A stretch of 8,924 nucleotides of DNA, from positions 1 through 8,924 of the forward strand of contig JAZNLM010000010.1 in assembly GCA_045579105.1 (NCBI GenBank), written 5' to 3'. The stretch's first letter is position 1, and each line of letters opens with the position of its first letter. A program made the position numbers and the translations under genes. Shown one piece after another: positions 1-6,762 of this stretch. The stretch is from Flemingiibacterium sp045579105 (GTDB taxonomy: Bacteria > Bacillota > Clostridia > Oscillospirales > CAG-272). The notes under the pieces were generated by a model. The model saw only the letters and a list, made by a program, of their open reading frames with translations. It did not search any database and was not told where the DNA came from.

Positions 1-131
1 CGGTTTCCAGGTAAGGGTGCCGGATACCGAGAGCGCGAATTACCGTTTAGCCAAACACTCTGTGAAGCGATAGCGTCTATTAAAGCTTTTGCGGAGCTTT
101 TCTCGAAAAGCGACCGCGTCCCCTTCGTCCC
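1..131. other. Non-coding stretch downstream of pyrF
   Basis: No convincing gene is seen here on either strand. On the minus strand, the direction of the pyr operon, every frame is interrupted and there is no start with a ribosome binding site. Plus frame 1 is open from the window edge to a stop at 223-225, but it runs about 90 nt into the antisense of pyrF and its product is not recognisable. Two small overlapping inverted repeats lie at 81-111: GCTTTT (96-101) with AAAAGC (106-111), and AAAGCT with AGCTTT around 82-100. They could form a weak 3' end for the operon, but on the minus strand no uridine run follows, so I do not call a terminator. Confidence 0.5.
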
Positions 132-1046
132 TTACAGCACCGAATTGATATCGTCGCGCATTGCGATAACCGCATCGCGAGTGCACACCTTGAAGTTTGT
201 TCCGTCGTCGCCGGCCTTCTTGTAAGCGCACATAAGAGCACGGGAAGAGTTGACGATAGCACCGGACTTGTTCTTGTCGAATGCGCCAACGATATCATTT
301 GCCGCACCGCCCTGTGCACCGTAGCCGGGAATAAGGAAGAACGTGTGAGGCATAGCCGCTCGAAGCTCGGTGAGCTGCTTCGGATAGGTTGCGCCTACAA
401 CCGCGCCGCAGGGACTGTAGCCCGATGCACTGATGTAAGGTGCACCCCACTCTTCAACCTTTCCCGCAACCTTGCGATAAAGCGTGGTGTCGCCAATCTC
501 GAGGTCCTGGAAGTCGCCAGAGGACTTGTTCGAGGTCTTAACGAGAATAAACATAGACTTGTTATTCTCTGCCGCAATGTCGATGAACGGTTTTACACCG
601 TCAATGCCGAGGTACGGGTTAACGGTTACACAGTCAACGGGAGTAGCCTGCGCCGCAGAGCCAAACAGCTCGGTCTTGCCGATGAACGCCTTTGCATACG
701 CTTCTGCAGTCGAACCGATGTCGTTGCGCTTAACGTCAAGAATAACGTAAAGACCTGCCGACTTTGCGTACTCGATAGTCCGCTCAAGCGCGATAAGTCC
801 CTCGATACCGTACATCTCGTAGAAAGCAGACTGTGGCTTTACTGCGGGAACAAATTCTGCAGCCGCATCAATGAGTCCCTTGTTGAACTCAAAAATAGCC
901 TCGCCTGCCGCCTTGAAAGTGTCGCCGTACTCTGCGACTGCTTTGTCTCGGATGTACTGCGGAATGTAGTCAAGTACAGGGTCAAGTCCCATAACAGTGG
1001 GATTGTTCTTCGCTCTGATTTTTTCAATTAACGGTTCAAATGACAT
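132..1046 (-). CDS. pyrF: Orotidine-5'-phosphate decarboxylase (type 2)
   Basis: Decarboxylates OMP to UMP, the last step of de novo pyrimidine synthesis, in the cytoplasm. The 304-residue product has the signature of the longer type 2 family: GLDPVLDYIP near residues 20-29, a substrate-binding stretch VKPQSAFYE at 69-77, and the catalytic Asp-Lys-Asp array in LDVKRNDIG (D104, K106, D109). A phosphate-binding loop PGYGAQGG lies near the C-terminus. Length fits type 2 enzymes (about 270-310) and not type 1 (about 215-240). The frame stays open 21 codons further upstream, but the methionine at 1046 follows GAAAGGAAA at good spacing and begins the conserved region. It lies 52 nt after the pyrC stop and is the last recognisable gene of the minus operon. 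The gap has an AT-rich palindrome but no clear promoter. Function is secure. Confidence 0.96.
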   Translation of the reverse strand: MSFEPLIEKIRAKNNPTVMGLDPVLDYIPQYIRDKAVAEYGDTFKAAGEAIFEFNKGLIDAAAEFVPAVKPQSAFYEMYGIEGLIALERTIEYAKSAGLYVILDVKRNDIGSTAEAYAKAFIGKTELFGSAAQATPVDCVTVNPYLGIDGVKPFIDIAAENNKSMFILVKTSNKSSGDFQDLEIGDTTLYRKVAGKVEEWGAPYISASGYSPCGAVVGATYPKQLTELRAAMPHTFFLIPGYGAQGGAANDIVGAFDKNKSGAIVNSSRALMCAYKKAGDDGTNFKVCTRDAVIAMRDDINSVL

Positions 1047-1098
1047 AACTTTATTTCCTTTCAGTTTATATAATTTTATATTTGGGTTACGGTCCCTT

Positions 1099-2397
1099 TC
1101 ACGCCTCAAAAACGCACTTCCCCCTTAAATAAGTCGCATCAACGCGTGCACCGAAGGTCATCCCCACGAACGGAGTGTTTGTAGACTTGCCGCGAAGTGA
1201 CTCTTTTGTGACTGTGTTTTCACAGCCGAGCGTTACGAGCGCAAAATCTGCCTCACCGCCCACTTCAATACTGCCAAGTCCTAACTTGTCGAGCCCTGTG
1301 ATACGTGCAGGCGCGGCGCTCATCAACTCAATAAGCCTTGCAAGCGTGATGTGTCCCGTCTGAACGAGATTGGTGTACGATACAATAAACGATGTCTGCA
1401 AACCAATTATACCGTTAAGCGCCTTAGCTATATCAGCGCCCTTTTCTTCGGCACTGTGCGGCGCGTGGTCTGTGGAGATGCAGTCGACGGTTCCATCGAC
1501 AATCGCTTCGATAACCGCGCGAACATCGTCATCTGAACGAAGCGGCGGATTCATCTTAGCGTTGGAACCATAGTAAATAACGTCCGCATCGGTCAGCGAG
1601 AAATAGTGAGGACCAGTTTCGCACGTAACCTTTACTCCGCGTGCCTTTGCACGACGTATAAGCTCAAGCGAGCCACGCGTAGAAACGTGACAAATGTGAA
1701 GTCTTGCGCCGGTTGCCTCGGCAATCATAATGTCGCGTTCGGTTGCCACGTCCTCGGCAAGGTTTGGTATACCCTGAAGTCCGAGCAGGCGGGATATCTT
1801 TCCTTCGTTGATAGCGCCACCCTTTGCAAGTGACATATCTTCGCAGTGCGACATAATGAGTAGATCATTCTCTGCCGCAACCTTCATAGCTTCGTAGAGT
1901 AATTTCGAGGTCATAACCGGCTTGCCGTCGTCGGAAAACGCGTATGCGCCAGCCTTTGCAAGCATCGGAAGATCGCAGATTTCAACGCTTTCCATATTCC
2001 TCGTTATCGATCCAAGCGGAAATACACGGCAGTCCGCATCCTTCGATTTGTTATGGATATACGCGAGCGTTTCGGAATTGTCCGGTACAGGCTTCGTGTT
2101 CGGCATAGCGAAAACGGAAGTAACGCCGCCTGCCGCCGCCGCCTTTGAGCCGGAGATTATATCTTCCTTATATTCAAACCCCGGATCGCGCAGGTGCACG
2201 TGAAGGTCTATCATACCCGGAATAATATATTTGCCGCTTCCATCCACAACAGTAGTAGCCGACACAGCCGCACCGTTTCGCGGAAGTATTGCCGCAATCT
2301 TCCCGCCTATAACAGCTATATTGCACACCTCTGTAGCTCCGGTTGACAGCTTTACTCGGCGAACGTCGCGTATCAGCAGATCATAAGTATTGTTCAT
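1099..2397 (-). CDS. pyrC: Dihydroorotase, class I
   Basis: Zinc-dependent cyclase that interconverts carbamoyl-aspartate and dihydroorotate, the third step of UMP synthesis. The 432-residue product is an amidohydrolase with an N-terminal composite sheet, then PGMIDLHVHLRDPG (metal ligands H66 and H68), an FSDDG segment near 154-158 carrying the class I metal-bridging Asp, SHCED (H184), HICHVS (H237) and STDHAPH (catalytic D310). NPPLR (283-287) binds substrate. Length is normal for class I enzymes. The ATG directly follows the TAA of the regulator gene, with GAGGAAG of that gene's last codons serving as ribosome binding site, so translation is probably coupled. Class I enzymes are sometimes non-catalytic partners of aspartate carbamoyltransferase, but here all metal ligands are present, so an active enzyme is expected. 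Confidence 0.96.
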   Translation of the reverse strand: MNNTYDLLIRDVRRVKLSTGATEVCNIAVIGGKIAAILPRNGAAVSATTVVDGSGKYIIPGMIDLHVHLRDPGFEYKEDIISGSKAAAAGGVTSVFAMPNTKPVPDNSETLAYIHNKSKDADCRVFPLGSITRNMESVEICDLPMLAKAGAYAFSDDGKPVMTSKLLYEAMKVAAENDLLIMSHCEDMSLAKGGAINEGKISRLLGLQGIPNLAEDVATERDIMIAEATGARLHICHVSTRGSLELIRRAKARGVKVTCETGPHYFSLTDADVIYYGSNAKMNPPLRSDDDVRAVIEAIVDGTVDCISTDHAPHSAEEKGADIAKALNGIIGLQTSFIVSYTNLVQTGHITLARLIELMSAAPARITGLDKLGLGSIEVGGEADFALVTLGCENTVTKESLRGKSTNTPFVGMTFGARVDATYLRGKCVFEA

Positions 2398-3075
2398 TTA
2401 TTCTTCCTCATCTGTATTATCATCACTTTGTGCCTCGTGTCTTGCCTTTGCCCACGCGCCCTTGGGGTTTTCATACGCGTAAACGTACCCCTCTCCGCGT
2501 ACTGCGCGGATAAGGCGCAAGCCCAGAGGCTCATCAAGCTTCGAGCGAAGGAAGCGGACGTAAACGTCAACGACATTAGTGTCACGTGCATCCTTGTCGT
2601 TCCAAAGATTTTGTAAAAGCTCTGCACGACTGACCGTTTCTCCCGGTCTTGCGTGTAAATATTCAAGCAGCGCGAACTCACGTGGAGTTAGTTTAACCAC
2701 AGCATCGCCAAAGCTTACAGTCATACCATCACTCGATATAACAAGTGCATTTTCTTCATATTCGTTCTCGTCAATGCCCTCTTTGACATCGCTGATAAAA
2801 CGTCGCATCTCGGCAAGTGAAAACGGTCGGCTTAAAATAAGCACCTTTACCTGCTCGGGCATCGCAACACTTAAAAGTCCGCAATCGATAAAGATTGCCG
2901 CCTTAAGTCGTCGCTGTGACGGCGGCTCACAAAGTCCTTCCGCCGCGAGTATTTGATAGTCGCGCGAGCCTTCGGGTGCTTCAACGAGTCCTAAATGCTC
3001 AAGCTCCAGCTTAAGCTCTCGCTCGTACAGCGGCTCAGAGGCAACGACTTTAAATTTAAGTTTTTCCACTGTCAT
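2398..3075 (-). CDS. OmpR/PhoB-type DNA-binding regulator with degenerate receiver domain
   Basis: The 225-residue product has two parts. Residues about 116-201 form a clear OmpR-type winged helix: LTPREFALLEYL, then the TNVVDVYVRFLRSKL recognition helix, then the IRAVRGEGYVY wing. Residues 7-100 look like a shortened receiver (FKVVASE, a helix at 16-30, a hydrophobic strand, and SRPFSLAEM in place of the usual KPF..EL). In my eye alignment the phospho-acceptor aspartate is replaced (DYQILA where DxxLLD is usual) and the conserved lysine is arginine (R83), so phosphorylation is unlikely. No histidine kinase is nearby. It sits 15 nt after the asparaginase gene and abuts pyrC. Start is ambiguous: AGGA lies only 1 nt before this ATG but 7 nt before an in-frame GTG at 3069, which would give 223 residues. 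The target genes are unknown. Confidence 0.85.
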   Translation of the reverse strand: MTVEKLKFKVVASEPLYERELKLELEHLGLVEAPEGSRDYQILAAEGLCEPPSQRRLKAAIFIDCGLLSVAMPEQVKVLILSRPFSLAEMRRFISDVKEGIDENEYEENALVISSDGMTVSFGDAVVKLTPREFALLEYLHARPGETVSRAELLQNLWNDKDARDTNVVDVYVRFLRSKLDEPLGLRLIRAVRGEGYVYAYENPKGAWAKARHEAQSDDNTDEEE

Positions 3076-3090
3076 ATCCTTCTTTCTGCC

Positions 3091-4116
3091 TTAATACGAA
3101 AGCTTCTCGCCGGCTATTTCGCGCTCAAGAAAGGCGTCAACCTCGTCTTTTTCATATCCGAGCGAGTATGCAAGCGAAAGTTTTATATAAGCGGCTTCGT
3201 TGGTAAGTGAAAATATCGGCTTTGCGCCATTTTTTAATATGTCTGCAGTGGAACTGTATGTTCCGGACGTCTGGCGCATGGCTTCGGGAAGCGGCGAGAG
3301 AAACAGGTCAATGCCGCGTTTTTTACATTCATTTTGTAAGTAAAGCACCGAACGACGTGAAAATGCCTCACTCTCATTCGCTCTTTCCGCACATGCACTT
3401 GAGGAGTGGTAGCTTCCATGAAGCACTGCGCGAATATGCTCGGGCAGGCGGTAAAGCGAATAGTCAATGCCAACATACGGCTCTATCATCATAACACATT
3501 CATAAAGCCTCGGCAGCGCGCCGATAAGCGGATACTGCACCTTAATGCTATACGGCTTGGCTTCTCTATAAGGGCGCATATCCTCTGAAAAGAAATCCGC
3601 CGTGAAATTGTCGCACTGTCTTAAATGAGCGCCGTTGTGGAGATATATAATTCCGTCAGAATTGCGGTAAGGAACATACACTCCTGCACCAAATCCGTCG
3701 AGCGCAAGCTCAACTGCAGCTCTGAAATTATCGTAGCCGTTAGCGCGTGTGTCGGAGAGCGTATAATCGCTCGAAACGAGGAATATCGGCTTGTCCCACC
3801 ACCCTGCAAGAGCAAGCGAAAGCAGGCTTGACGTATACGCAAGCGTGTCCGTACCGTGCGCAACGATAATAGCGCCGTACTCATCAGGATCAATCGACGA
3901 AAACGTATCAAGCAGCACGTTTAGACGCGGAAATGTCATATTTTCCGAAAGCACGTCAAGCGGGTGCATATACTCAAACTCGACGTCGTAAGTGCCGTGC
4001 TCGAGCAGTTCCTTTGCCAAAAGCGAAACGGTAGTCTTCCCGTTGGCGGACAGATAACCGTTTTCATTTGCTGTGGTACTTATAGTACCGCCCGTCATCA
4101 TTATAAGTATCTTCAC
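3091..4116 (-). CDS. L-asparaginase-like protein (type I, cytoplasmic), divergent
   Basis: Asparaginases hydrolyse asparagine to aspartate and ammonia. The 341-residue product carries both threonine motifs of the family: MTGGTIS at 7-13 (nucleophile T11) and AHGTDT at 86-91 (T89, D90), with the substrate-loop pattern SENM at 57-60. There is no signal peptide, which fits the cytoplasmic type I group, and length is normal. Two features are odd. The segment after the second motif, usually G(A/S)(M/Q)xP, reads SSDYTLSD. The region that normally carries the catalytic lysine (DGRxxTK in E. coli AnsB) reads about GAHLRQCDNF, with Arg or Gln instead. Activity is therefore uncertain. Start is GTG, overlapping the glycosylase TGA as GTGA, behind AGGTGA. 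In this operon it could supply aspartate for pyrimidine synthesis; that is inference. Confidence 0.85.
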   Translation of the reverse strand: MKILIMMTGGTISTTANENGYLSANGKTTVSLLAKELLEHGTYDVEFEYMHPLDVLSENMTFPRLNVLLDTFSSIDPDEYGAIIVAHGTDTLAYTSSLLSLALAGWWDKPIFLVSSDYTLSDTRANGYDNFRAAVELALDGFGAGVYVPYRNSDGIIYLHNGAHLRQCDNFTADFFSEDMRPYREAKPYSIKVQYPLIGALPRLYECVMMIEPYVGIDYSLYRLPEHIRAVLHGSYHSSSACAERANESEAFSRRSVLYLQNECKKRGIDLFLSPLPEAMRQTSGTYSSTADILKNGAKPIFSLTNEAAYIKLSLAYSLGYEKDEVDAFLEREIAGEKLSY

Positions 4117-4670
4117 TTTGCTTCACCTGCGTCAAGCTTATTTTTAATCATCTTCATATCAACAAGCATTTCTTCCTTGCGGCGAGGATCACGGAGCAGT
4201 GCCGCGGGATGATACACTGCACAGATGGGCTTGCCCTCATATGTGAACCACGCGCCGTGTTCTTTTGTAATACGGAAATCAGGCTTTATCAGTCGCATTG
4301 CGGAAATTCGTCCAAGACATACGATAAGTTCGGGATCAATAAGACGTATCTGCTCCTTGAGATAGCCGATGCACGCATCCTCTTCTGCAGGAAGCGGATC
4401 GCGATTCTTCGGTGGACGGCATTTTAAAATGTTCGCAATGTAAACCTCGTCACGGGAAATGTCAACGGCTTCGAGGAACCTGTCAAGCAGCTTGCCCGCC
4501 GCACCGACGAACGGGATTCCCGACAGATCCTCTTTTTCACCCGGTGCTTCGCCGATAAACATAAGCCTCGCATTCTTGCTTCCCGCACCGAAAACGCAGT
4601 TAGTACGGGTATCGCTGAGCGGACATTTATGACAAGAGGCACAGGCTCTCTCAAGTTCTTCAAAAGTCAT
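4113..4670 (-). CDS. Uracil-DNA glycosylase, family 4 (iron-sulfur type)
   Basis: Removes uracil from DNA at the first step of base excision repair. The 185-residue product shows the family 4 hallmarks: four cysteines placed for a 4Fe-4S cluster (C13 and C16 in CHKCPL, then C84 and C100), motif 1 GEAPGEKED (40-48) followed by GIPFVGAAGKLL, and motif HPAALLR (H154) near the C-terminus. Length is typical. The ATG is preceded by AAAGGA at 8-nt spacing. It is the first gene of the minus operon, about 30 nt downstream of an extended -10 promoter, and its stop overlaps the asparaginase start. The family is also called UdgA or Spo1-like UDG. I am sure of the family; the physiological share in repair depends on whether a family 1 Ung exists elsewhere. 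Confidence 0.95.
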   Translation of the reverse strand: MTFEELERACASCHKCPLSDTRTNCVFGAGSKNARLMFIGEAPGEKEDLSGIPFVGAAGKLLDRFLEAVDISRDEVYIANILKCRPPKNRDPLPAEEDACIGYLKEQIRLIDPELIVCLGRISAMRLIKPDFRITKEHGAWFTYEGKPICAVYHPAALLRDPRRKEEMLVDMKMIKNKLDAGEAK

Positions 4671-4708
4671 AGCGTTTTTCCTTTCGAAATAAGCTTACAG
4701 TTATTTAC

Positions 4709-4717
4709 ATTATATCA
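4709..4717 (-). promoter_or_regulatory. Extended -10 promoter of the glycosylase-asparaginase-regulator-pyrCF operon
   Basis: On the minus strand the sequence reads TGATATAAT, a perfect extended -10 element (TG, one base, TATAAT). No good -35 is found 16-18 nt upstream (the region is CTTTTCTT-like), which is common with extended -10 sites. Transcription would begin near 4702, giving a leader of about 32 nt before the ATG at 4670. Runs of T (minus: A) at about 4761-4783 lie further upstream. Confidence 0.7.
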
Positions 4718-4785
4718 TATATTTTTATTAAAGAAAAGAGGTTTTATGAAATTTCCGAAGATTTTTTAATTTTTTAATTTTAAAC

Positions 4786-4951
4786 GGATAGTCAGGTACT
4801 CCTATCCATACAATACAAGAAAGCGAACTCTGGCAGTTGCTTTGCAACTGCAGGAGCTTATCCTTCTTCTCCCTTGTGTTCCCCAACGCTCCAAAAGCGC
4901 GTTGACGTTTTTCCTCGCGTACAAACCGTAATGCCGCTCACGCGTCATTAC
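4786..4951. repeat. Hairpin-rich intergenic element, possibly an interspersed repeat
   Basis: This stretch between two divergent genes holds four inverted repeats: GGATAG (4786-4791) with CTATCC (4802-4807); GCAGTTGC (4833-4840) with GCAACTGC (4844-4851), a perfect 8-bp stem with a TTT loop; CAACGC (4884-4889) with GCGTTG (4899-4904); and GTAATG (4928-4933) with CATTAC (4946-4951). The minus strand has a 48-codon open frame from an ATG at 4948 to a TAG ending at 4802. Its product is rich in arginine and cysteine, and it has no clear ribosome binding site. No gene ends here, so the hairpins are not expected terminators. An interspersed repeat is my best reading; a small RNA or a real small protein is possible. 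Confidence 0.4.
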
Positions 4952-4965
4952 CAATAATTTAGGGG

Positions 4966-4994
4966 TTTCCTTTTTACCGATTTCGGCTTATAAT
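4966..4994 (+). promoter_or_regulatory. Probable promoter of mecA
   Basis: A perfect TATAAT lies at 4989-4994 on the plus strand, with a weak TTTCCT (4966-4971) 17 nt upstream as the only -35 candidate. Transcription would start near 5001 and give a leader of about 50 nt. Confidence 0.5.
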
Positions 4995-5013
4995 ATTAGT
5001 ACACCAATTAACG

Positions 5014-5040
5014 AAAGGACGCCCTCACTTTGTGAGTGCG
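5014..5040 (+). promoter_or_regulatory. mecA leader: ribosome binding site followed by a hairpin
   Basis: AAAGGA at 5014-5019 is the only good Shine-Dalgarno sequence ahead of mecA, but it lies 32 nt from the ATG. Directly after it comes a hairpin: CGC (5020-5022) with GCG (5038-5040), one C/T mismatch, then CTCAC (5024-5028) with GTGAG (5032-5036) around a TTT loop. When the hairpin is folded, 11 nt remain between it and the ATG at 5052, so the stem may bring the site to working distance. No in-frame ATG, GTG or TTG lies nearer. Confidence 0.5.
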
Positions 5041-5051
5041 ATAACATAATC

Positions 5052-5615
5052 ATGGAACATATACTTATAAGCCCCGGCAAACTCAAACTCATGCTCACAA
5101 AAAGCGATCTTGATAAATATAATCTTGACACTGCTTCGCTCGAAGGCGAACACACTCACACGCGCCGAGCTTTTCGCGCGTTGCTCTCCGATGTAAAGCG
5201 CGTGGCAGGCTTTGATGCATCAAGCGACAAAGTGTTTATACAGCTCTACCCTTCCCGTGACGGCGGTGCAGAGATATACATAACCCGTTTGATAAGTCCT
5301 AACGATAGTTCAGAAAAAGCAGTCAAGCACATAGCAGAAATCTACCGTTTCTCCTCTCTTGGCGATCTGCTGTCAGCTTGCTCACACGCTTATACAACGC
5401 CAAAGCCAAGCAAAAGCTCCGCATGGCAGTGCGACGACGGCTCATACTATCTCATCACGTCCGATAATTTTAACACGCCTCTCGAACGCTTTGAAGCAAG
5501 TATGCGTATATACGGCCACACTGTAAACGCTAAAGAAGCAGAGGCTTATGTACTAGAACACAGTAATTGCCTCATTGCCGAAAATGCCATATGCGCACTG
5601 GCGCGCCTTGCATAA
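5052..5615 (+). CDS. mecA: MecA-family adaptor protein (ClpC adaptor)
   Basis: MecA proteins bind substrates and the ClpC unfoldase and deliver targets such as the competence factor ComK to ClpCP in Bacillus. The 187-residue product has the two-domain layout. The N-terminal domain (about 1-80) starts MEHILISPGKLKLMLTKSDL and continues with a FRALLSDVKRVAGF helix and a VFIQLYPSRDGGAEIYITRL strand pair. A short linker follows. The C-terminal domain (about 95-187) has YRFSSLGDLLSAC, DGSYYLI and the closing ENAICAL helix. It is shorter than Bacillus MecA (218 residues), mainly because the linker is compact. It has its own promoter and an unusual leader. No terminator is evident before the hflK promoter. 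The substrate here is unknown; a competence role should not be assumed. MecA versus a paralogue such as YpbH cannot be settled by eye. Confidence 0.85.
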   Translation: MEHILISPGKLKLMLTKSDLDKYNLDTASLEGEHTHTRRAFRALLSDVKRVAGFDASSDKVFIQLYPSRDGGAEIYITRLISPNDSSEKAVKHIAEIYRFSSLGDLLSACSHAYTTPKPSKSSAWQCDDGSYYLITSDNFNTPLERFEASMRIYGHTVNAKEAEAYVLEHSNCLIAENAICALARLA

Positions 5616-5656
5616 ATTTACTGTTTTCACACATAACATAAATTGGTAATACCCTA

Positions 5657-5686
5657 TTCACAATTGTGCGGTATACTATATACAAT
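5657..5686 (+). promoter_or_regulatory. Probable promoter of hflK-hflC, with a palindrome in the spacer
   Basis: TTCACA (5657-5662) and TACAAT (5681-5686) are separated by 18 nt and resemble a sigma-A promoter. A second -10-like TATACT lies at 5672-5677. A perfect 10-bp palindrome CACAATTGTG (5659-5668) overlaps the -35 and the start of the spacer, where a repressor could bind. Transcription would start near 5693, about 60 nt before the likely start codon. Confidence 0.5.
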
Positions 5687-5752
5687 CACGTGACCGTGTG
5701 GCAGATTCGCTCGACCACCGATGTGAAATATGCAAGGAGGATGCAAAATTTT

Positions 5753-6745
5753 ATGAACAGTTTTAAGAAAGACGGCAACACATTTTACACAAACGTGAAA
5801 AAGCCGTCCTTTGATGGCAAAAAGGTTAAACGTATCGCTATCTTGGCAATTATGGCGATACTCGTTATCTGTGTGGTATCAACCTGTTGGTACACTGTCG
5901 ACGAAAAGCAGCAGGCAGTGGTGACCACTTTCGGAAAAGTGACCGAGGTAACGGGTGCAGGTATGCACTTCAAACTTCCCTTTGGAATTCAGCAGGTACA
6001 TAAAGTAGACGTAAATGTTTACCAGAAAATTGAGCTTGGTTATCGAAGCACTCCCACAGGATCATCTGTCTACGACACTGTAGAAAAAGAAGCAAAGATG
6101 ATAACGGGCGACTACAATATAGTAAACGCAGACTTCTTCATTGAATATAAGATATCCGATCCCGTTAAGTACCTTTACAACTCGCAGAATCCAGAGGTTA
6201 TCCTTAAGAACCTCATTCAATCGCAGATTCGCGCCGTAGTAGGCTCGGCAACTGTCGATCAGGTGCTTACCGACGGCAAAACGGACATACAAATCCGTGT
6301 CAAGGAGCTTGTAACCGAAATTCTCGCCGATTACGACATCGGACTTACTCTCACTGATATTAAAATTCAGGACGCTGAACCGCCTACACTTTCTGTTGTA
6401 GAGGCATTCAAAGCAGTTGAAACCGCAAAACAGGGCGCTGAAACTGCGATAAATCAGGCAAAAGCATACAGCAACAGCAAGCTCCCCGATGCGCAGGCAC
6501 AGGCAGATAAGCTCATTCAGAACGCAGAGTATCTGAAGCAAAACCGTATCAACGAGGCAAAGAAGCAGGTTGCGATGTTCGAGGCTATGTACAGCGAATA
6601 CTCGAAGGATCCTGCAATCACCCGTATTCGTATGTACTATGAAATGATCGAGCAGACACTTCCCGACGTAACACTCTACATAGACGTTTCCGACGGTTCA
6701 ACGTCAAAGCTTCTGCCGCTCGACGATTTTGCGGCCAATAACTAA
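5753..6745 (+). CDS. hflK: HflK-like SPFH/band 7 membrane protein
   Basis: HflK and HflC form a large membrane cage around the FtsH protease in E. coli and modulate its access to membrane substrates. The product (330 residues) has a short basic N-terminus, one membrane helix at about 28-47, then the SPFH domain (VDEKQQAVVTTFGK, GAGMHFKLPF) to about residue 230. An Ala/Gln/Lys-rich coiled-coil region follows, and then MYYEMIEQTLPDV and a short tail. It is shorter than E. coli HflK (419), lacking the Gly/Pro-rich ends. Start: AGGAGG (5735-5740) lies 12 nt before this ATG and touches an in-frame ATG at 5741, which would add four residues; a GTG further upstream lies in the promoter. It is paired with hflC directly downstream. 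HflK is assigned from gene order and the closing region. Confidence 0.85.
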   Translation: MNSFKKDGNTFYTNVKKPSFDGKKVKRIAILAIMAILVICVVSTCWYTVDEKQQAVVTTFGKVTEVTGAGMHFKLPFGIQQVHKVDVNVYQKIELGYRSTPTGSSVYDTVEKEAKMITGDYNIVNADFFIEYKISDPVKYLYNSQNPEVILKNLIQSQIRAVVGSATVDQVLTDGKTDIQIRVKELVTEILADYDIGLTLTDIKIQDAEPPTLSVVEAFKAVETAKQGAETAINQAKAYSNSKLPDAQAQADKLIQNAEYLKQNRINEAKKQVAMFEAMYSEYSKDPAITRIRMYYEMIEQTLPDVTLYIDVSDGSTSKLLPLDDFAANN

Positions 6746-6762
6746 TGAAAGGAGAACGTAAA

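Noticed and set aside
1..225. Partial plus-strand gene entering from the left edge
   Set aside because: The frame is open, but the translation is not recognisable, it has no visible start, and it overlaps about 90 nt of the well-supported pyrF antisense.
345..1031. Long plus-strand open frame of 228 codons antisense to pyrF
   Set aside because: It is the complement of a clearly conserved gene, has no ribosome binding site, and its product has no family features.
1047..1098. Separate promoter for pyrF in the gap after pyrC
   Set aside because: The gap has TATAAA-like and palindromic AT-rich sequence, but no -35 at suitable distance; the AT content alone can explain it.
4884..4911. Plus-strand terminator (CAACGC/GCGTTG stem followed by TTTTT)
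   Set aside because: No plus-strand gene lies upstream of it, the stem is only 6 bp with a 9-nt loop, and the T run starts several bases after the stem.
4780..5050. T-box, purine riboswitch or 6S RNA
   Set aside because: No T-box consensus, no recognisable riboswitch core, and no long irregular duplex of the 6S type could be traced; the four stems are separate and short.
5666..5752. Upstream GTG start for hflK
   Set aside because: The GTG lies inside the palindrome and promoter region, has no ribosome binding site, and the added residues do not resemble the family.
6062..6541. 159-codon minus-strand open frame antisense to hflK
   Set aside because: It lies wholly inside hflK, is rich in Cys, Leu and Phe as expected of a complement frame, and has no initiation signal.
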